Assembly (NCBI RefSeq): GCF_900103585.1
Contig: NZ_FNHV01000009.1
Span: 340,052 to 404,051 of the forward strand
DNA: 64,000 bases
Reading direction: 5' to 3'
DNA from: Streptomyces sp. cf386
GTDB taxonomy: Bacteria; Actinomycetota; Actinomycetes; Streptomycetales; Streptomycetaceae
A program made the translations under genes and the position numbers. This document shows positions 16,947 to 26,610 of this stretch, piece after piece (positions within the stretch are counted from its first letter, which is position 1; each line of letters begins with the position of its first letter). A model generated the notes under the pieces. The model ran no database searches and was not told the origin of the DNA. It was given only the letters and a program-made list of their open reading frames with translations.

Positions 16947-18356
16947 TCACACGTCGAAGTAGAGCTCGAACTCGTGCGGGTGCGGACGCAGCTGCAGCGG
17001 CGCGATCTCGTTCGTGCGCTTGAAGTCGATCCACGTCTCGATCAGGTCCGGCGTGAAGACGTCGCCCTGGAGGAGGAACTCGTGGTCGGCCTCGAGGGAG
17101 TCGAGGACGGCCGGGAGGGAGGTCGGGACCTGCGCGACGCCCGCGTGCTCCTCGGGAGCCAGCTCGTAGAGGTCCTTGTCGATCGGCTCGGCCGGCTCGA
17201 TCTTGTTCTTGATGCCGTCCAGGCCCGCGAGCAGCAGGGCCGAGAAGGCCAGGTACGGGTTGCCGGAGGAGTCGGGCGCGCGGAACTCGACGCGCTTGGC
17301 CTTCGGGTTGGAGCCCGTGATCGGGATACGCATCGCGGCGGAGCGGTTGCGCTGCGAGTACACCAGGTTGATCGGGGCCTCGAAGCCCGGCACCAGGCGG
17401 TGGTACGAGTTCACCGTCGGGTTGGTGAAGGCGAGCAGCGACGGGGCGTGCTTGAGGATGCCGCCGATGTAGTAGCGGGCGGTGTCCGACAGGCCCGCGT
17501 AACCGGCCTCGTCGTAGAAGAGCGGGGAGCCGCCCGTCCACAGCGACTGGTGCACGTGCATGCCCGAGCCGTTGTCACCGAAGATCGGCTTCGGCATGAA
17601 GGTCGCGGTCTTGCCGTTGCGCCAGGCGACGTTCTTCACGATGTACTTGAAGAGCTGAAGGTCGTCGGCGGCGGCGAGCAGCGTGTTGAACTTGTAGTTG
17701 ATCTCGGCCTGGCCGGCGGTGCCCACCTCATGGTGCTGGCGCTCGACCTTCAGACCGGCGCGGTCCAGCTCCAGGGAGATCTCGGCACGCAGGTCGGCGA
17801 AGTGGTCGACCGGCGGGACCGGGAAGTAACCGCCCTTGTAGCGGACCTTGTAACCACGGTTGTCCTCGAGGGCACCGGTGTTCCAGGCGCCGGCCTCGGA
17901 GTCGATGTGGTAGAAGGACTCGTTCGACGTGGTGGCGAAACGCACACTGTCGAAGACGTAGAACTCGGCCTCCGGACCGAAGTACGCGGTGTCCGCGATA
18001 CCGGTCGACGCGAGGTAGGCCTCGGCCTTCTTCGCCACGTTGCGCGGGTCACGGGAGTACTGCTCGCCCGTGATCGGGTCGTGGATGAAGAAGTTGATGT
18101 TGAGGGTCTTGTCCCGGCGGAAGGGGTCCACCCGGGCCGTCGACAGGTCGGCACGGAGAGCCATGTCGGACTCGTGAATCGCCTGGAAACCACGGATCGA
18201 CGATCCGTCGAAGGCGAGCTCCTCGTCCGGGTCGAACGCCTCGACGGGCACCGTGAAGTGCTGCATGACGCCCGGCAGGTCGCAGAACCTGACGTCGACG
18301 AACTTGACGTCCTCGTCCGCGATGAACTTCTTGGCCTCGTCGGCGTTCTGGAACAT
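16947..18356 (-). CDS. glnA: Glutamine synthetase type I
   Basis: A 469-residue dodecameric GSI that makes glutamine from glutamate and ammonium in the cytoplasm. Signatures are [10 protein letters not shown] (about 50-59), the metal/ATP segment [23 protein letters not shown], the NRSAAMRIP active-site loop, and the adenylylation region [12 protein letters not shown] with Tyr near 397. This makes it a GSI-beta enzyme open to GlnE-type control, unlike GlnII in this window. An AGGAGGAGC site sets the ATG at 18356. A GlnR-type operator lies about 100-135 bases upstream, and a terminator follows the gene. Confidence 0.98.
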   Translation of the reverse strand: MFQNADEAKKFIADEDVKFVDVRFCDLPGVMQHFTVPVEAFDPDEELAFDGSSIRGFQAIHESDMALRADLSTARVDPFRRDKTLNINFFIHDPITGEQYSRDPRNVAKKAEAYLASTGIADTAYFGPEAEFYVFDSVRFATTSNESFYHIDSEAGAWNTGALEDNRGYKVRYKGGYFPVPPVDHFADLRAEISLELDRAGLKVERQHHEVGTAGQAEINYKFNTLLAAADDLQLFKYIVKNVAWRNGKTATFMPKPIFGDNGSGMHVHQSLWTGGSPLFYDEAGYAGLSDTARYYIGGILKHAPSLLAFTNPTVNSYHRLVPGFEAPINLVYSQRNRSAAMRIPITGSNPKAKRVEFRAPDSSGNPYLAFSALLLAGLDGIKNKIEPAEPIDKDLYELAPEEHAGVAQVPTSLPAVLDSLEADHEFLLQGDVFTPDLIETWIDFKRTNEIAPLQLRPHPHEFELYFDV

Positions 18357-18453
18357 CCAGCTCCTCCTACTCCCGACCCGTCGTGCCGGGGTGGTAGTTC
18401 GTTCGTGCGGCCAGTGCGGTGGCACACGCTGTCTTCGACCCTAGGGACGGGTG

Positions 18454-18491
18454 ATTTCTCGGGCGTGACCCATTTGTTTCGCACACGTTAA
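18454..18491 (-). promoter_or_regulatory. GlnR-type operator upstream of glnA
   Basis: On the minus strand it reads TTAAC-n6-GAAAC-n6-GTCAC-n6-GAAAT with exact six-base spacers, a close match to two adjacent GlnR a/b sites (gTnAc-n6-GaAAc). It is a better match than the equivalent site before glnII. Confidence 0.85.
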
Positions 18492-18554
18492 CCGGACATC
18501 CCGCACCCCACCCCACCTGTCCACATCGCAAAACGGGCACAGTACCGTGGACGC

Positions 18555-19022
18555 GTGGACAAGAGGCAAGCAATCGGATCCTGGCTCTCGGGCCCCCGCG
18601 CCGCCGCCGAGGAAGCCGGTGTCGACTTCGGATACAGGGGTCAGCAACTCGGCCTTCCCGAGGAGGGGCCGGGCTCCATCGCCCGGCCGGGACGACGGCT
18701 CGGGGCGCTCGCCGTCGACTGGGGTTTCTGCCTCTTGATCGCATACGGTCTGATCACCGACGGCTACGGCCAGGCGACCGGAAACTGGGCCCTGCTCGTC
18801 TTCTTCCTGATGAGCGCCCTGACGGTCGGCACCATCGGCTTCACTCCGGGTAAGCGCCTCTTCGGTCTGCGCGTGGTCGTCCTGGAGACCGGCACCGTCA
18901 ACCCGCTGCGCGCCCTGCTGCGCACCGCCCTGCTGTGTGTCGCGATCCCCGCCCTGATCTGGGACCGCGACGGCCGCGGCCTGCACGACCGGCTGGCGGG
19001 GACCGTGGAGGTGCGCATCTAG
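18555..19022 (+). CDS. RDD-family membrane protein
   Basis: A 155-residue protein with the RDD signature: RPGRRLGALAVDWGFCLLIAYG (Arg and Asp in and beside the first span, about 47-68), a second span LLVFFLMSALTVG, GFTPGKRLFGLRVV, and the final WDRDGRGLHDRLAGT. The GTG start follows a CGTGGACGC stretch without a strong ribosome binding site and may be nearly leaderless. It is divergent from glnA. RDD proteins are membrane-embedded, with suggested transport roles; the substrate here is unknown. Confidence 0.88.
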   Translation: MDKRQAIGSWLSGPRAAAEEAGVDFGYRGQQLGLPEEGPGSIARPGRRLGALAVDWGFCLLIAYGLITDGYGQATGNWALLVFFLMSALTVGTIGFTPGKRLFGLRVVVLETGTVNPLRALLRTALLCVAIPALIWDRDGRGLHDRLAGTVEVRI

Positions 19023-19083
19023 TACGCGTACGACCAACGCGTCCGGCACTCGTAGGACGAACGCGCCCAGCACTCGTACGACG

Positions 19084-19117
19084 AAGGGGGCGCCCGGAAT
19101 GATCCGGGCGCCCCCTT
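19084..19117. terminator. Strong bidirectional terminator
   Basis: A perfect 15-base-pair stem (AAGGGGGCGCCCGGA / TCCGGGCGCCCCCTT) with an ATGA loop and a short T run. It lies between the RDD gene and the convergent DUF4191 gene. Degenerate 24-base tandem copies (CGTACGACCAACGCG-type) occupy 19027-19083 just before it. Confidence 0.9.
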
Positions 19118-19135
19118 TCTCGTACGAGGAGGAGA

Positions 19136-19837
19136 TCAGCGAGCCTTCGGCCCGCCCTTCGGCAGCTTCATGCCCTTCGGCATGGGCCCCTTCGGCAACG
19201 GCATGTTGCTCATCAGGTCGCCCATGGCCTTGAGCCGGTCGTTGGTGGCGGTCACCTGGGGGCCGGTCAGTACGCGCGGGAGCTTCAGCATGGTGGTCCG
19301 CAGCTTCTTCAGCCCGACCTGGCCCTCGCCCGTGCCCACGATCAGGTCGTGCACCGGCACGTCCGCGACGATGCGGTTCATCTTCTTCTTCTCGGCGGCC
19401 AGCAGGCTCTTCACCCGGTTCGGGTTGCCCTCCGCGACCAGCACGATGCCGGCCTTGCCGACGGCCCGGTGGACCACGTCCTGGCTGCGGTTCATCGACA
19501 CCGCGGGCGTCGTCGTCCAGCCTCGGCCGATGTTGTCCAGCACGGCCGCGGCTGCGCCCGGCTGGCCCTCCATCTGCCCGAAGGCGGCCCGCTCGGCCCG
19601 GCGCCCGAACACGATCGCCGTCGCGAGGAAGGCCAGGAGCAGGCCCAGGATGCCGAGATAGATGGGGTGACCGATCAAGAAACCGATCGCGAGGAAGACA
19701 CCGAAGGTGACGATTCCGACAGCCGCGAGTACAAGACCGATCTTCTTGTCGGCCCTGCGGGTCATCTTGTAGGTCAGAGCGATCTGCTTGAGTCGCCCGG
19801 GGTTCGCAGCGTCCGCTGCCGTGTCCTTCCTCGCCAT
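19136..19837 (-). CDS. DUF4191 integral membrane protein
   Basis: A 233-residue protein. Two adjacent transmembrane spans (about 33-80: VLAAVGIVTFGVFLAIGFLIG and LGILGLLLAFLATAIVFG) follow a basic cytosolic start (MARKDTAADAANPGRLKQ). A cytosolic domain with WTTTPAVSMNRSQDVVHRAVG and a glycine/proline/lysine-rich tail complete it. These features fit DUF4191, a conserved actinobacterial family often encoded beside lipA. Function unknown. Confidence 0.85.
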   Translation of the reverse strand: MARKDTAADAANPGRLKQIALTYKMTRRADKKIGLVLAAVGIVTFGVFLAIGFLIGHPIYLGILGLLLAFLATAIVFGRRAERAAFGQMEGQPGAAAAVLDNIGRGWTTTPAVSMNRSQDVVHRAVGKAGIVLVAEGNPNRVKSLLAAEKKKMNRIVADVPVHDLIVGTGEGQVGLKKLRTTMLKLPRVLTGPQVTATNDRLKAMGDLMSNMPLPKGPMPKGMKLPKGGPKAR

Positions 19838-19908
19838 GCCACGCAGTCTACGTGGCCTCGGGAGCGCCGACGACGGCAGTGTCCAAGGGGGGCGTGGAAG
19901 GGGAGGGG

Positions 19909-20109
19909 TCAGGGGTGGACGGAGGTGGCCTGGTCCAGGACGCGCTGCGCCTCGACCCGGTCCTTGGCGCGACGGCGGTCCTCCAGTACGGACGTCCAGG
20001 CGTTGCGACGGGCGGTGCGCTGGCCGCTGCTCATCAGCAGTGACTCGACGGCACGGAGTGCAGTGGTGAACGACGGAATGGCGGTGGCGCGAACCGGCGC
20101 GGCCTGCAT
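19909..20109 (-). CDS. Conserved hypothetical protein, 66 aa
   Basis: A small basic protein (MQAAPVRATAIPSFTTALRAVESLLMSSGQ, then RRNAWTSVLEDRRRAKDRVEAQRVL). The second half is a charged amphipathic helix. It lies between lipA and the DUF4191 gene on the same strand. A G-rich site precedes the ATG at 20109, and an upstream in-frame start at 20166 is less likely. No domain recognised. Confidence 0.6.
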   Translation of the reverse strand: MQAAPVRATAIPSFTTALRAVESLLMSSGQRTARRNAWTSVLEDRRRAKDRVEAQRVLDQATSVHP

Positions 20110-20366
20110 GGTGGAGGTCCCCCCTCGGGATCGGCGGCTTTGGTGAGTGGTGCACGGGGTGTACAACCAGGGTCACTGATTGGTGTTACCAGGGCGTGAC
20201 CGACCGGTCAAACACCAATGAAGCCTTAATGCGCCGCCCGAAAAGCTTGACGCGGCCCTGATAACCCCCCTATCTGCGGGGACGTCCAGGACCGCGTCAA
20301 TCGGCTGCTACCGAAGGGTAGTTGCTTGTGCGCAGGTTCACACGCTTCGCGTGGCACTCCGTGCCA

Positions 20367-21332
20367 TCAGACCGCCTGCGAGGCGACGTAGGCACCACGC
20401 TTCTCGACGGCCATCTGGTACAGCCGTCCGGCGCGGTACGAGGAGCGCACCAGCGGCCCGGACATGACGCCGGAGAAGCCGATCTGGTCGGCCTCGTCCT
20501 TCAGCTCCACGAACTCCTGCGGCTTGACCCAGCGCTCCACGGGGTGGTGGCGGACGCTCGGGCGCAGGTACTGCGTAATCGTGACCAGCTCGCAGCCCGC
20601 GTCGTGCAGCTGCTTGAGCGCCTCGCTGACCTCCTCGCGGGTCTCGCCCATGCCGAGGATCAGGTTGGACTTGGTCACCAGGCCGAAGTCGCGGGCCTCG
20701 GTGATGACCTTCAGGGAGCGCTCGTAGCGGAAGCCGGGGCGGATGCGCTTGAAGATCCGCGGCACCGTCTCGACGTTGTGCGCGAAGACCTCGGGGCGGG
20801 ACTCGAAGACCTGCTGGAGCAGCTCCGGGACGGCGTTGAAGTCGGGCGCGAGCAGCTCGACCTTGGTGTGGCCGCCCTCGCGGCCGGCGGTCTGCTGGTG
20901 GATCTGGCGCACGGTCTCGGCGTACAGCCAGGCGCCGCCGTCCTCCAGGTCGTCGCGGGCGACGCCGGTGATGGTGGCGTAGTTCAGGTCCATGGTGACC
21001 ACGGACTCGCCGACGCGGCGCGGCTCGTCGCGGTCGAGCGCCTCGGGCTTGCCGGTGTCGATCTGGCAGAAGTCGCAGCGCCGGGTGCACTGGTCGCCGC
21101 CGATGAGGAAGGTCGCCTCGCGGTCTTCCCAGCACTCGTAGATGTTGGGGCAGCCGGCTTCCTGGCAGACCGTGTGCAGGCCCTCGCTCTTCACGAGACT
21201 CTGCATCTTGGTGTACTCGGGACCCATTTTCGCCCGGGTCTTGATCCACTCGGGCTTGCGCTCGATGGGGGTCTGGGCGTTCCTGACCTCCAGGCGCAGC
21301 ATCTTGCGTCCGTCCGGTGAGACTGCGGACAC
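20367..21332 (-). CDS. lipA: Lipoyl synthase
   Basis: A 321-residue radical SAM enzyme that inserts two sulfurs into octanoyl groups on E2 and GcvH proteins. The auxiliary cluster cysteines are Cys56, Cys61 and Cys67 ([12 protein letters not shown]). The radical SAM cluster is CTRRCDFC (Cys82, 86, 89). The C-terminal RSSY motif is present in LVRSSYRAG. It uses a GTG start with a GGGAG site. It lies 105 bases downstream of lipB on the same strand, and the E2 substrate (sucB) is also in this window. Confidence 0.98.
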   Translation of the reverse strand: MSAVSPDGRKMLRLEVRNAQTPIERKPEWIKTRAKMGPEYTKMQSLVKSEGLHTVCQEAGCPNIYECWEDREATFLIGGDQCTRRCDFCQIDTGKPEALDRDEPRRVGESVVTMDLNYATITGVARDDLEDGGAWLYAETVRQIHQQTAGREGGHTKVELLAPDFNAVPELLQQVFESRPEVFAHNVETVPRIFKRIRPGFRYERSLKVITEARDFGLVTKSNLILGMGETREEVSEALKQLHDAGCELVTITQYLRPSVRHHPVERWVKPQEFVELKDEADQIGFSGVMSGPLVRSSYRAGRLYQMAVEKRGAYVASQAV

Positions 21333-21437
21333 GTCGGCTCCCTGTGCTTCGATTCGTCGGCGTACACCAGGGTACGCCCGTGTTTACTGAGCCCTGCGGT
21401 CAGGCCAACCCTGTAGCCGCAGGACCCATTCCCGGCC

Positions 21438-22235
21438 TCAGGCGGTCGCCGGCTCGATCTCCCGCGGCTTCAGCTCCGCGTTCTCCAGTACGTCCCTCAA
21501 GTGCCGCTCGATGACCGGCAGCACCTCGTCGATCGTGACGTCCCGGCCGAGCTCGGCGGCCAGGGAGGCGACGCCCGCGTCCCGGATGCCGCACGGGATG
21601 ATGCGGTCGAACCACTTCATGTCGGGGTTCACGTTGAACGAGAAGCCGTGCATGGTGACGCCCTTGGCCACGCGGATGCCGATCTGGGCGATCTTGCGGT
21701 CCTCGCGACGCTGGCCCGCGTTGGAGGGCGCGTACTCGGGGCCGTTCAGGCGCGGGTCGAACTCCTCGTCGGTGAGCCGCGGGTCGAAGTCCAGCGCGAG
21801 GCCGCCGAGCGCCGGACGCTCCTCGACCGGGTCGCCCAGCACCCACACCCCGCTGCGCCCCTCGACCCGGGTGGTCTCCAGGCCGAACTCCGCGCACATG
21901 CGGATCAGGGCCTCCTCCAGGCGCCGTACGTGCGCCACGACGTCCACGGGGCGCGGGAGCTTCTGGATCGGGTAGCCGACCAGCTGGCCGGGGCCGTGCC
22001 AGGTGATCTTGCCGCCGCGGTCCACGTCGATGACCGGCGTGCCGTCCAGGGGCCGCTCGTTGTCCGCCGTGCGCCGGCCCGCCGTGTAGACCGGGGGGTG
22101 TTCGAGCAGCAGGACCGTGTCGGGGATCTCGTCCTCGAATCGCGCCGCGTGTACCCGGCGCTGCTCGTCCCACGCCTCCTGGTACTCGACGGCGTCCGTA
22201 CCGAATCCCACACGGACGAACCGCAACTCACTCAC
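21438..22235 (-). CDS. lipB: Lipoyl(octanoyl) transferase
   Basis: A 265-residue enzyme that moves octanoate from acyl carrier protein to lipoyl domains. Visible motifs are [11 protein letters not shown] (about 45-55), the [13 protein letters not shown] loop (about 77-89), catalytic Lys181 in [10 protein letters not shown] and catalytic Cys215 in [10 protein letters not shown]. Residues about 138-178 are an extra acidic insertion between the GVWV strand and the lysine motif, which shorter LipB proteins lack. The GTG start at 22235 has a GGGAGG site. The gene precedes lipA. Confidence 0.96.
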   Translation of the reverse strand: MSELRFVRVGFGTDAVEYQEAWDEQRRVHAARFEDEIPDTVLLLEHPPVYTAGRRTADNERPLDGTPVIDVDRGGKITWHGPGQLVGYPIQKLPRPVDVVAHVRRLEEALIRMCAEFGLETTRVEGRSGVWVLGDPVEERPALGGLALDFDPRLTDEEFDPRLNGPEYAPSNAGQRREDRKIAQIGIRVAKGVTMHGFSFNVNPDMKWFDRIIPCGIRDAGVASLAAELGRDVTIDEVLPVIERHLRDVLENAELKPREIEPATA

Positions 22236-22517
22236 GGCAAGCGCCTCCCTCGAAGTGCCCTGGCAGCTCGTAAGGCACAAAGCGTGCCTACGCCACTGTA
22301 CGACCGGCTCGTTCGGGTGATGCCCCTCGGTCCGCGTCAGCCCAGTAGGGCAATCCTCACACGATCGGATGAATAGGCGGCGAAATGTGCGATCGACTGC
22401 TTACTCTCCGCTACATTCGCGCCGTTCGAGAGGCCAAAAGGGCTGCTCACCGGCAATCCGGGCACTCAGCCGCCGTATGGCTTTGCGAGGCCCGAAAGGC
22501 AGGAGACCGCACCGCAG

Positions 22518-23954
22518 ATGACGGAACGACCCGCGCAGCGCACTCCCAACCGACAGCTCGCCGCGCTCATCGCAGAAGCGGGATTCTCCAACGCGGGTCT
22601 CGCCCGCCGAGTGGACCAGCTCGGCCTCGAACACGGGCTTGATCTCAGATACGACAAGACATCGGTCACCCGCTGGCTGCGCGGACAGCAGCCGCGCGGA
22701 ACGACCCCGGCCCTCATCGCCGAGGTCTTCACCCGGCGCCTGGGGCGCCGGCTCACCGCCCAGGACCTCGGCCTCGACGCCTGCGCGCCGGTGTACGCGG
22801 GGCTGGAGTTCGCCGCGACCCCCGAGGAGGCCGTCGACATCATCAGCGGCCTGTGGCGCAAGGACTCCGGCAGCCATGCCGAGCTCCGCAAGATCGCCTT
22901 CACCCCGGCCGGCCTCGTCGTGCCCAGCCGGGACTGGCTGATCGGCCGCGCCGACGAGAGGGTCGCCCGCGGCGAGCCGCTCACCCGCATCCCGGCCCAG
23001 GGCCGCCCGACCGTGCCCCGTCAGCGCAGCCAGGCCGAACGCGGGCCCGGGCAGAAGGTCACCGGCGGCGACATCGCCGCGCTGCGCTCGGTCGGCGAGC
23101 TGTTCCGCTCCCTCGACGACAAGTACGGCGGCGGCCACGCCCGGCAGGCCCTCGTGCGCTACCTGGAGCACGAGTGCGAGCCGATGCTGCGCGGCACGTA
23201 CGGCGAGCAGACCGGCCGCCAGCTGTTCGCCGCCGCCGCGGACCTGACCCGGCTCGCGGGCTGGACGTCGTACGACATCGCGGCGCACGGTCTCGCCCAG
23301 CGCTACTTCGTCCAGTCGCTGCGCCTCGCGCAGGCGGCCGGTGATCGGGCGTACGGCTCCTACGTCCTGGTCACCATGAGCCGCCAGGCCGTCTACCTCG
23401 GGCACGGCCGCGAGGCCGTCCAGCTCGCGCGGGTGGCCCAGCAGGGCGTGGGGACCAGCGCGCCGCCGGTTGTGCAGGCCCTGCTGCACGCGTGCGAGGC
23501 GCGCGGACACGGCGTACTGGGCGAGGTGCGCGCCTGTACGGCCTCCCTCGTGCGGGCCGAGCGCGCCCTCGAAGCGGCGCGCCCCGCCGACGATGTGCCG
23601 TACTGGGCACGGTTCTTCGACGAGGCGCAGCTCGCCGACGAGTTCGGGCACTGCCACCGGGATCTGCAGCAGTTTCGCGCGGCGGCTCAGCATGCGGAGC
23701 GGTCGTTGCAGCTGCGTGCGCCTGCGTATGCCCGCAGCCGGCTGTTCTGCCGCGTCGTCCTTGCCTCCGCGCGCCTGGGTCTTGGTGAGCTCGATCAGGC
23801 CTGTGCGCTCGGTGCCGAAGCCGCGGGTCAGGCTGCGGAGATGCGGTCGGTGCGGGCGATCGAGTACGTCAAGGACTTCGAGCGGAGGTTGGAGCCGTAT
23901 CGGGATGCGGCGCCGGTGCGGGGTTATCGGGACAAGGTGGCGGCGTTGGGGTAG
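22518..23954 (+). CDS. XRE-like regulator with TPR-like repeats (NsdA-like)
   Basis: A 478-residue protein. The N-terminal 75 residues (LAALIAEAGFSNAGLARRVDQLG ... KTSVTRWLRGQQPRG) form a helix-turn-helix. Residues about 190-460 are helical repeats (SLRLAQAAGDRAYGSYVL, REAVQLARVAQQG, AAAQHAERSLQL) like tetratricopeptides. This build is shared with the NsdA-type negative regulators of Streptomyces development, but similar proteins are numerous, so the target is unknown. It is divergent from lipB with 282 bases between, in which I see only promoter-like AT-richer sequence. Confidence 0.75.
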   Translation: MTERPAQRTPNRQLAALIAEAGFSNAGLARRVDQLGLEHGLDLRYDKTSVTRWLRGQQPRGTTPALIAEVFTRRLGRRLTAQDLGLDACAPVYAGLEFAATPEEAVDIISGLWRKDSGSHAELRKIAFTPAGLVVPSRDWLIGRADERVARGEPLTRIPAQGRPTVPRQRSQAERGPGQKVTGGDIAALRSVGELFRSLDDKYGGGHARQALVRYLEHECEPMLRGTYGEQTGRQLFAAAADLTRLAGWTSYDIAAHGLAQRYFVQSLRLAQAAGDRAYGSYVLVTMSRQAVYLGHGREAVQLARVAQQGVGTSAPPVVQALLHACEARGHGVLGEVRACTASLVRAERALEAARPADDVPYWARFFDEAQLADEFGHCHRDLQQFRAAAQHAERSLQLRAPAYARSRLFCRVVLASARLGLGELDQACALGAEAAGQAAEMRSVRAIEYVKDFERRLEPYRDAAPVRGYRDKVAALG

Positions 23955-24009
23955 GTGGTCTCGTCGTAGCTCCGACCGGGGTGGGTCCTGCGCGGCTTGG
24001 TGGGGGCTT

Positions 24010-24045
24010 GTCGCGCAGTTCCCCGCGCCCCTTTCGGGGCGCGGC
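24010..24045. repeat. Dispersed palindromic repeat, possible terminator
   Basis: TCGCGCAGTTCCCCGCGCCCC followed by a GGGGCGCGG arm gives a 9-base-pair hairpin with a TTTC loop. The left half recurs at 37293-37329 and a truncated palindrome at 47320-47339. Here it sits between convergent genes (23954 and 24060) and may act as a terminator. Confidence 0.6.
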
Positions 24046-24059
24046 TGTCGGGGGCGTTC

Positions 24060-25442
24060 TCAAGCCGCCGTCCTCAACGGCTCCGCCCGGTGCAGTGAGC
24101 CCGCCGCCGTCAGGTCCGTCAGGATCGCCGACGCGGCGCGGTGGGCCGAGTGGAGGGCGCCCTGGACCGTGCTGGTGTCCCGGTGGTCGCCGCACACGTA
24201 CAGGCCGGCCAGCAGGCGTACCGGGCGGCGCAGGTCGTGCGGTGGGCGCATCGCCGGGACGGCCTCGGGGGTGTGGTGCACGGCGAGCGTCTCCCAGCGC
24301 GTGGTGGAGGTGCCGTAGAGGCGGGACAGGTGCATCCGTACGGATGTGTCGATGTCGGGCGGAGGTGTGCCCAGGACCGTCGAGGAGATCAGGGCCCGGC
24401 CCGCGGGTGCGCGGCTCGGGTCGATCTGGCTGATCACCGCCGTGTGCGCGACCGGACCGCCCCGGTCGGCGTCGAGCAGGAGCGAGGCGCCGGTCGCGGG
24501 CGGTTCGTCGGTCGTGTGGTGGACGACCGTCACCGGGTGGAAGTCCGGTACGCGCAGGCCCGGCAGCAGCTCGGCGGCGGTCCGCGCGTCCGTCGCCAGC
24601 AACACGGCCCGGCACCGTATCTCGCCGTGCTCCGCCGTGGTCACCGAGGTCGTGGCGACCGACGTGACCCGCACGCCGGTGTGCACGGTGCCCGCCGGAA
24701 GGGCCCGCGCCAGCAGCTCCGGGAGCGCCTCGGCGCCGCCCTCGGGCACGCACAGTCGTCCGCTCGCGAAGGCGCGCAGCGCGAGGTCCGCGCACCGGCT
24801 GGACGTCGTCAGCTCCGGGTCGCACAGCAGCGCGGCGAGCAGCGGCCGCAGGAAGCCGTCGATCGTCCGCGCGGGGAGGCCCCGCTCGGCGAGGGCCTGC
24901 GCGGCCGCCGACTCGGGGCGGGCCAGCAGCCGTTCGACGGGCGCGGAGGCGAGGCGGGCGAGCGCGGCGCCGAGCCGGGCCTGGTCGACGGCGGTACCCA
25001 GCGGGGCGCTCGCGCGCACCCTCGGCAGGGTCGTCTGCCCCGGAACGCCCCGCACGGACGTCGACCGAGGGGCGCTCGCCAGGGCGCGCACCGCATGGAG
25101 TGCGCCCCTCGCGCGCCTCGTGCTCATCGAGCTCGGTACGGCGCCCGCGCGGTGTCGTCGTCCGTCGCTGTGCAGCAGTACACCGGGCGCGAAGGGGCGC
25201 AGTGCGAGTGCGTCGAGCCCTGGTGTCAGGCGAAGTTCGGGATACGAGGTCGACAGGAGCTGGCCGATCCGGTCGAGCCGGAACCCGTCGATCTTCTCGG
25301 TCGACATTCGGCCGCCCGCGTAGGGGGTGGCCTCCAGGACCGCGGTCGTTACTCCTGCGCTGGTCAGTCGATGCGCCGCGGAGAGTCCGGCGACCCCGGC
25401 TCCCACGATGACGACGTCCGCCTGGTACGCGGGCTCAAGCAC
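24060..25442 (-). CDS. FAD-dependent amine oxidase/phytoene desaturase-like oxidoreductase
   Basis: A 460-residue flavoprotein. The dinucleotide-binding motif VVIVGAGVAGLSAAHRL is at about 10-26, followed by LEATPYAGGRMST. The C-terminal FAD-contact region LLAGLYVCGDHRDTSTVQGALHSAHRAA is as in protoporphyrinogen oxidase, monoamine oxidase and carotenoid desaturase relatives. It starts at GTG with a GAGGAGGGG site. No carotenoid genes lie beside it, so the substrate is open. Confidence 0.85.
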   Translation of the reverse strand: MLEPAYQADVVIVGAGVAGLSAAHRLTSAGVTTAVLEATPYAGGRMSTEKIDGFRLDRIGQLLSTSYPELRLTPGLDALALRPFAPGVLLHSDGRRHRAGAVPSSMSTRRARGALHAVRALASAPRSTSVRGVPGQTTLPRVRASAPLGTAVDQARLGAALARLASAPVERLLARPESAAAQALAERGLPARTIDGFLRPLLAALLCDPELTTSSRCADLALRAFASGRLCVPEGGAEALPELLARALPAGTVHTGVRVTSVATTSVTTAEHGEIRCRAVLLATDARTAAELLPGLRVPDFHPVTVVHHTTDEPPATGASLLLDADRGGPVAHTAVISQIDPSRAPAGRALISSTVLGTPPPDIDTSVRMHLSRLYGTSTTRWETLAVHHTPEAVPAMRPPHDLRRPVRLLAGLYVCGDHRDTSTVQGALHSAHRAASAILTDLTAAGSLHRAEPLRTAA

Positions 25443-25633
25443 GTGCCCCTCCTCGAGGTTGCGCGGCCGGTGGAGACGTCATGCCCCCAACGGGCTCTGG
25501 AGATACCCGAGTTCGGGACGAGGTTAGGGCCGTGATCGGTCGGGAACAGTCGCGCATCGACAGAGCACGGTCGCACAGCGGTCGCATACGGACACGGAGT
25601 GGAGCCTTCCTTTGCTCGGCCCCGGATTGCCCT

Positions 25634-26539
25634 TTACTCGGCCGCCGCCCGGATCGCCCCCTCGATCTCCGGGAACGCGAAGGTGAACCCGGACTCCAAC
25701 AGCCTTGTGGGCAGCACCCGTTGGCTGCCGAGCACGTCCCCGGCCATCTCGCCGAGCACGGTCCGCAATACCGGCGCCGGAACCGCGAAGAGCGTCGGCC
25801 GGTGCAGCACCCGCCCCATCGCCGCGGTGATCTCACGGTTCGTCAGCGGATACGGGGCGGTCACATTGAACGGGCCCGACAGGTCGTCCCGGTCGATCAG
25901 ATGCCGGATGGCGGCCACCTCGTCGTGCAGCGAGACGAAGGACCAGTACTGCCGCCCGTTCCCCATCCGCCCGCCGAGGCCCGCCTTGAACAGCGGGAAC
26001 AGCCGCCCCCAGGCCCCGCCCTCGCGGGCCACCACCAGCCCCGTGCGAGTGAACACCGTCCGTACGCCCGCCTCCCGCGCGGGCGTCGCGGCGCCCTCCC
26101 AGTCGACCACCAGCGAGGGCAGGAAGCCCTCCCCGGGCGGGGCGCTCTCGTCGACGGCCCGCTCGCCGGTCTCGCCGTAGTAGCCGATCGCGCTGCCGTT
26201 GACGAAGACCCGCGGCCGTTCCGCGGGCCGCAGCGACGCCATGGCCTTTGCGAGCGCCGTCGTGCCCAGCACCCGGCCGCGCCGCAGCTTCGCCTTGTAC
26301 GCCTCCGTCCAGCGGCGCGAACCCACGTTGGCCCCGGCCAGATTGACGACCGCGTCGCACCCGGCGAGCCCCGCCGCGTCCACGGACCCGGCCTCCGGAT
26401 CCCACTGCACCTCGTCCTTGGACCCGGGCGCACGGCGCACCAGCCGCACCACCTCGTGCCCGTCGGCACGCAGGGACTTCACGAGGGCGCCGCCGATGAG
26501 GCCGGAGGATCCGGCGACGGCGATTCTTGAATGTTCCAT
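25634..26539 (-). CDS. TIGR01777-type SDR oxidoreductase
   Basis: A 301-residue protein of the YfcH/SDR39U1 family of atypical short-chain dehydrogenases. It has the NAD(P) motif AVAGSSGLIGGALVKSL (about 7-23), DAVVNLAGANVG (about 68-79), FVNGSAIGYYGETGE (about 116-130) with the family Tyr-Tyr, and a C-terminal DUF1731-like segment (PVLRTVLGEMAGDVLGSQRV). Start ATG 26539; an ATG three codons upstream is also usable. It is on the same strand as the flavoprotein gene, 191 bases away. Substrate unknown. Confidence 0.88.
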   Translation of the reverse strand: MEHSRIAVAGSSGLIGGALVKSLRADGHEVVRLVRRAPGSKDEVQWDPEAGSVDAAGLAGCDAVVNLAGANVGSRRWTEAYKAKLRRGRVLGTTALAKAMASLRPAERPRVFVNGSAIGYYGETGERAVDESAPPGEGFLPSLVVDWEGAATPAREAGVRTVFTRTGLVVAREGGAWGRLFPLFKAGLGGRMGNGRQYWSFVSLHDEVAAIRHLIDRDDLSGPFNVTAPYPLTNREITAAMGRVLHRPTLFAVPAPVLRTVLGEMAGDVLGSQRVLPTRLLESGFTFAFPEIEGAIRAAAE

Positions 26540-26610
26540 AAACCTCATCCTGCCTCTGACCACATAAGACCCCGGTCGGGTTTCGGTGCCCGGGATTTAG
26601 GGTGGCGCCC

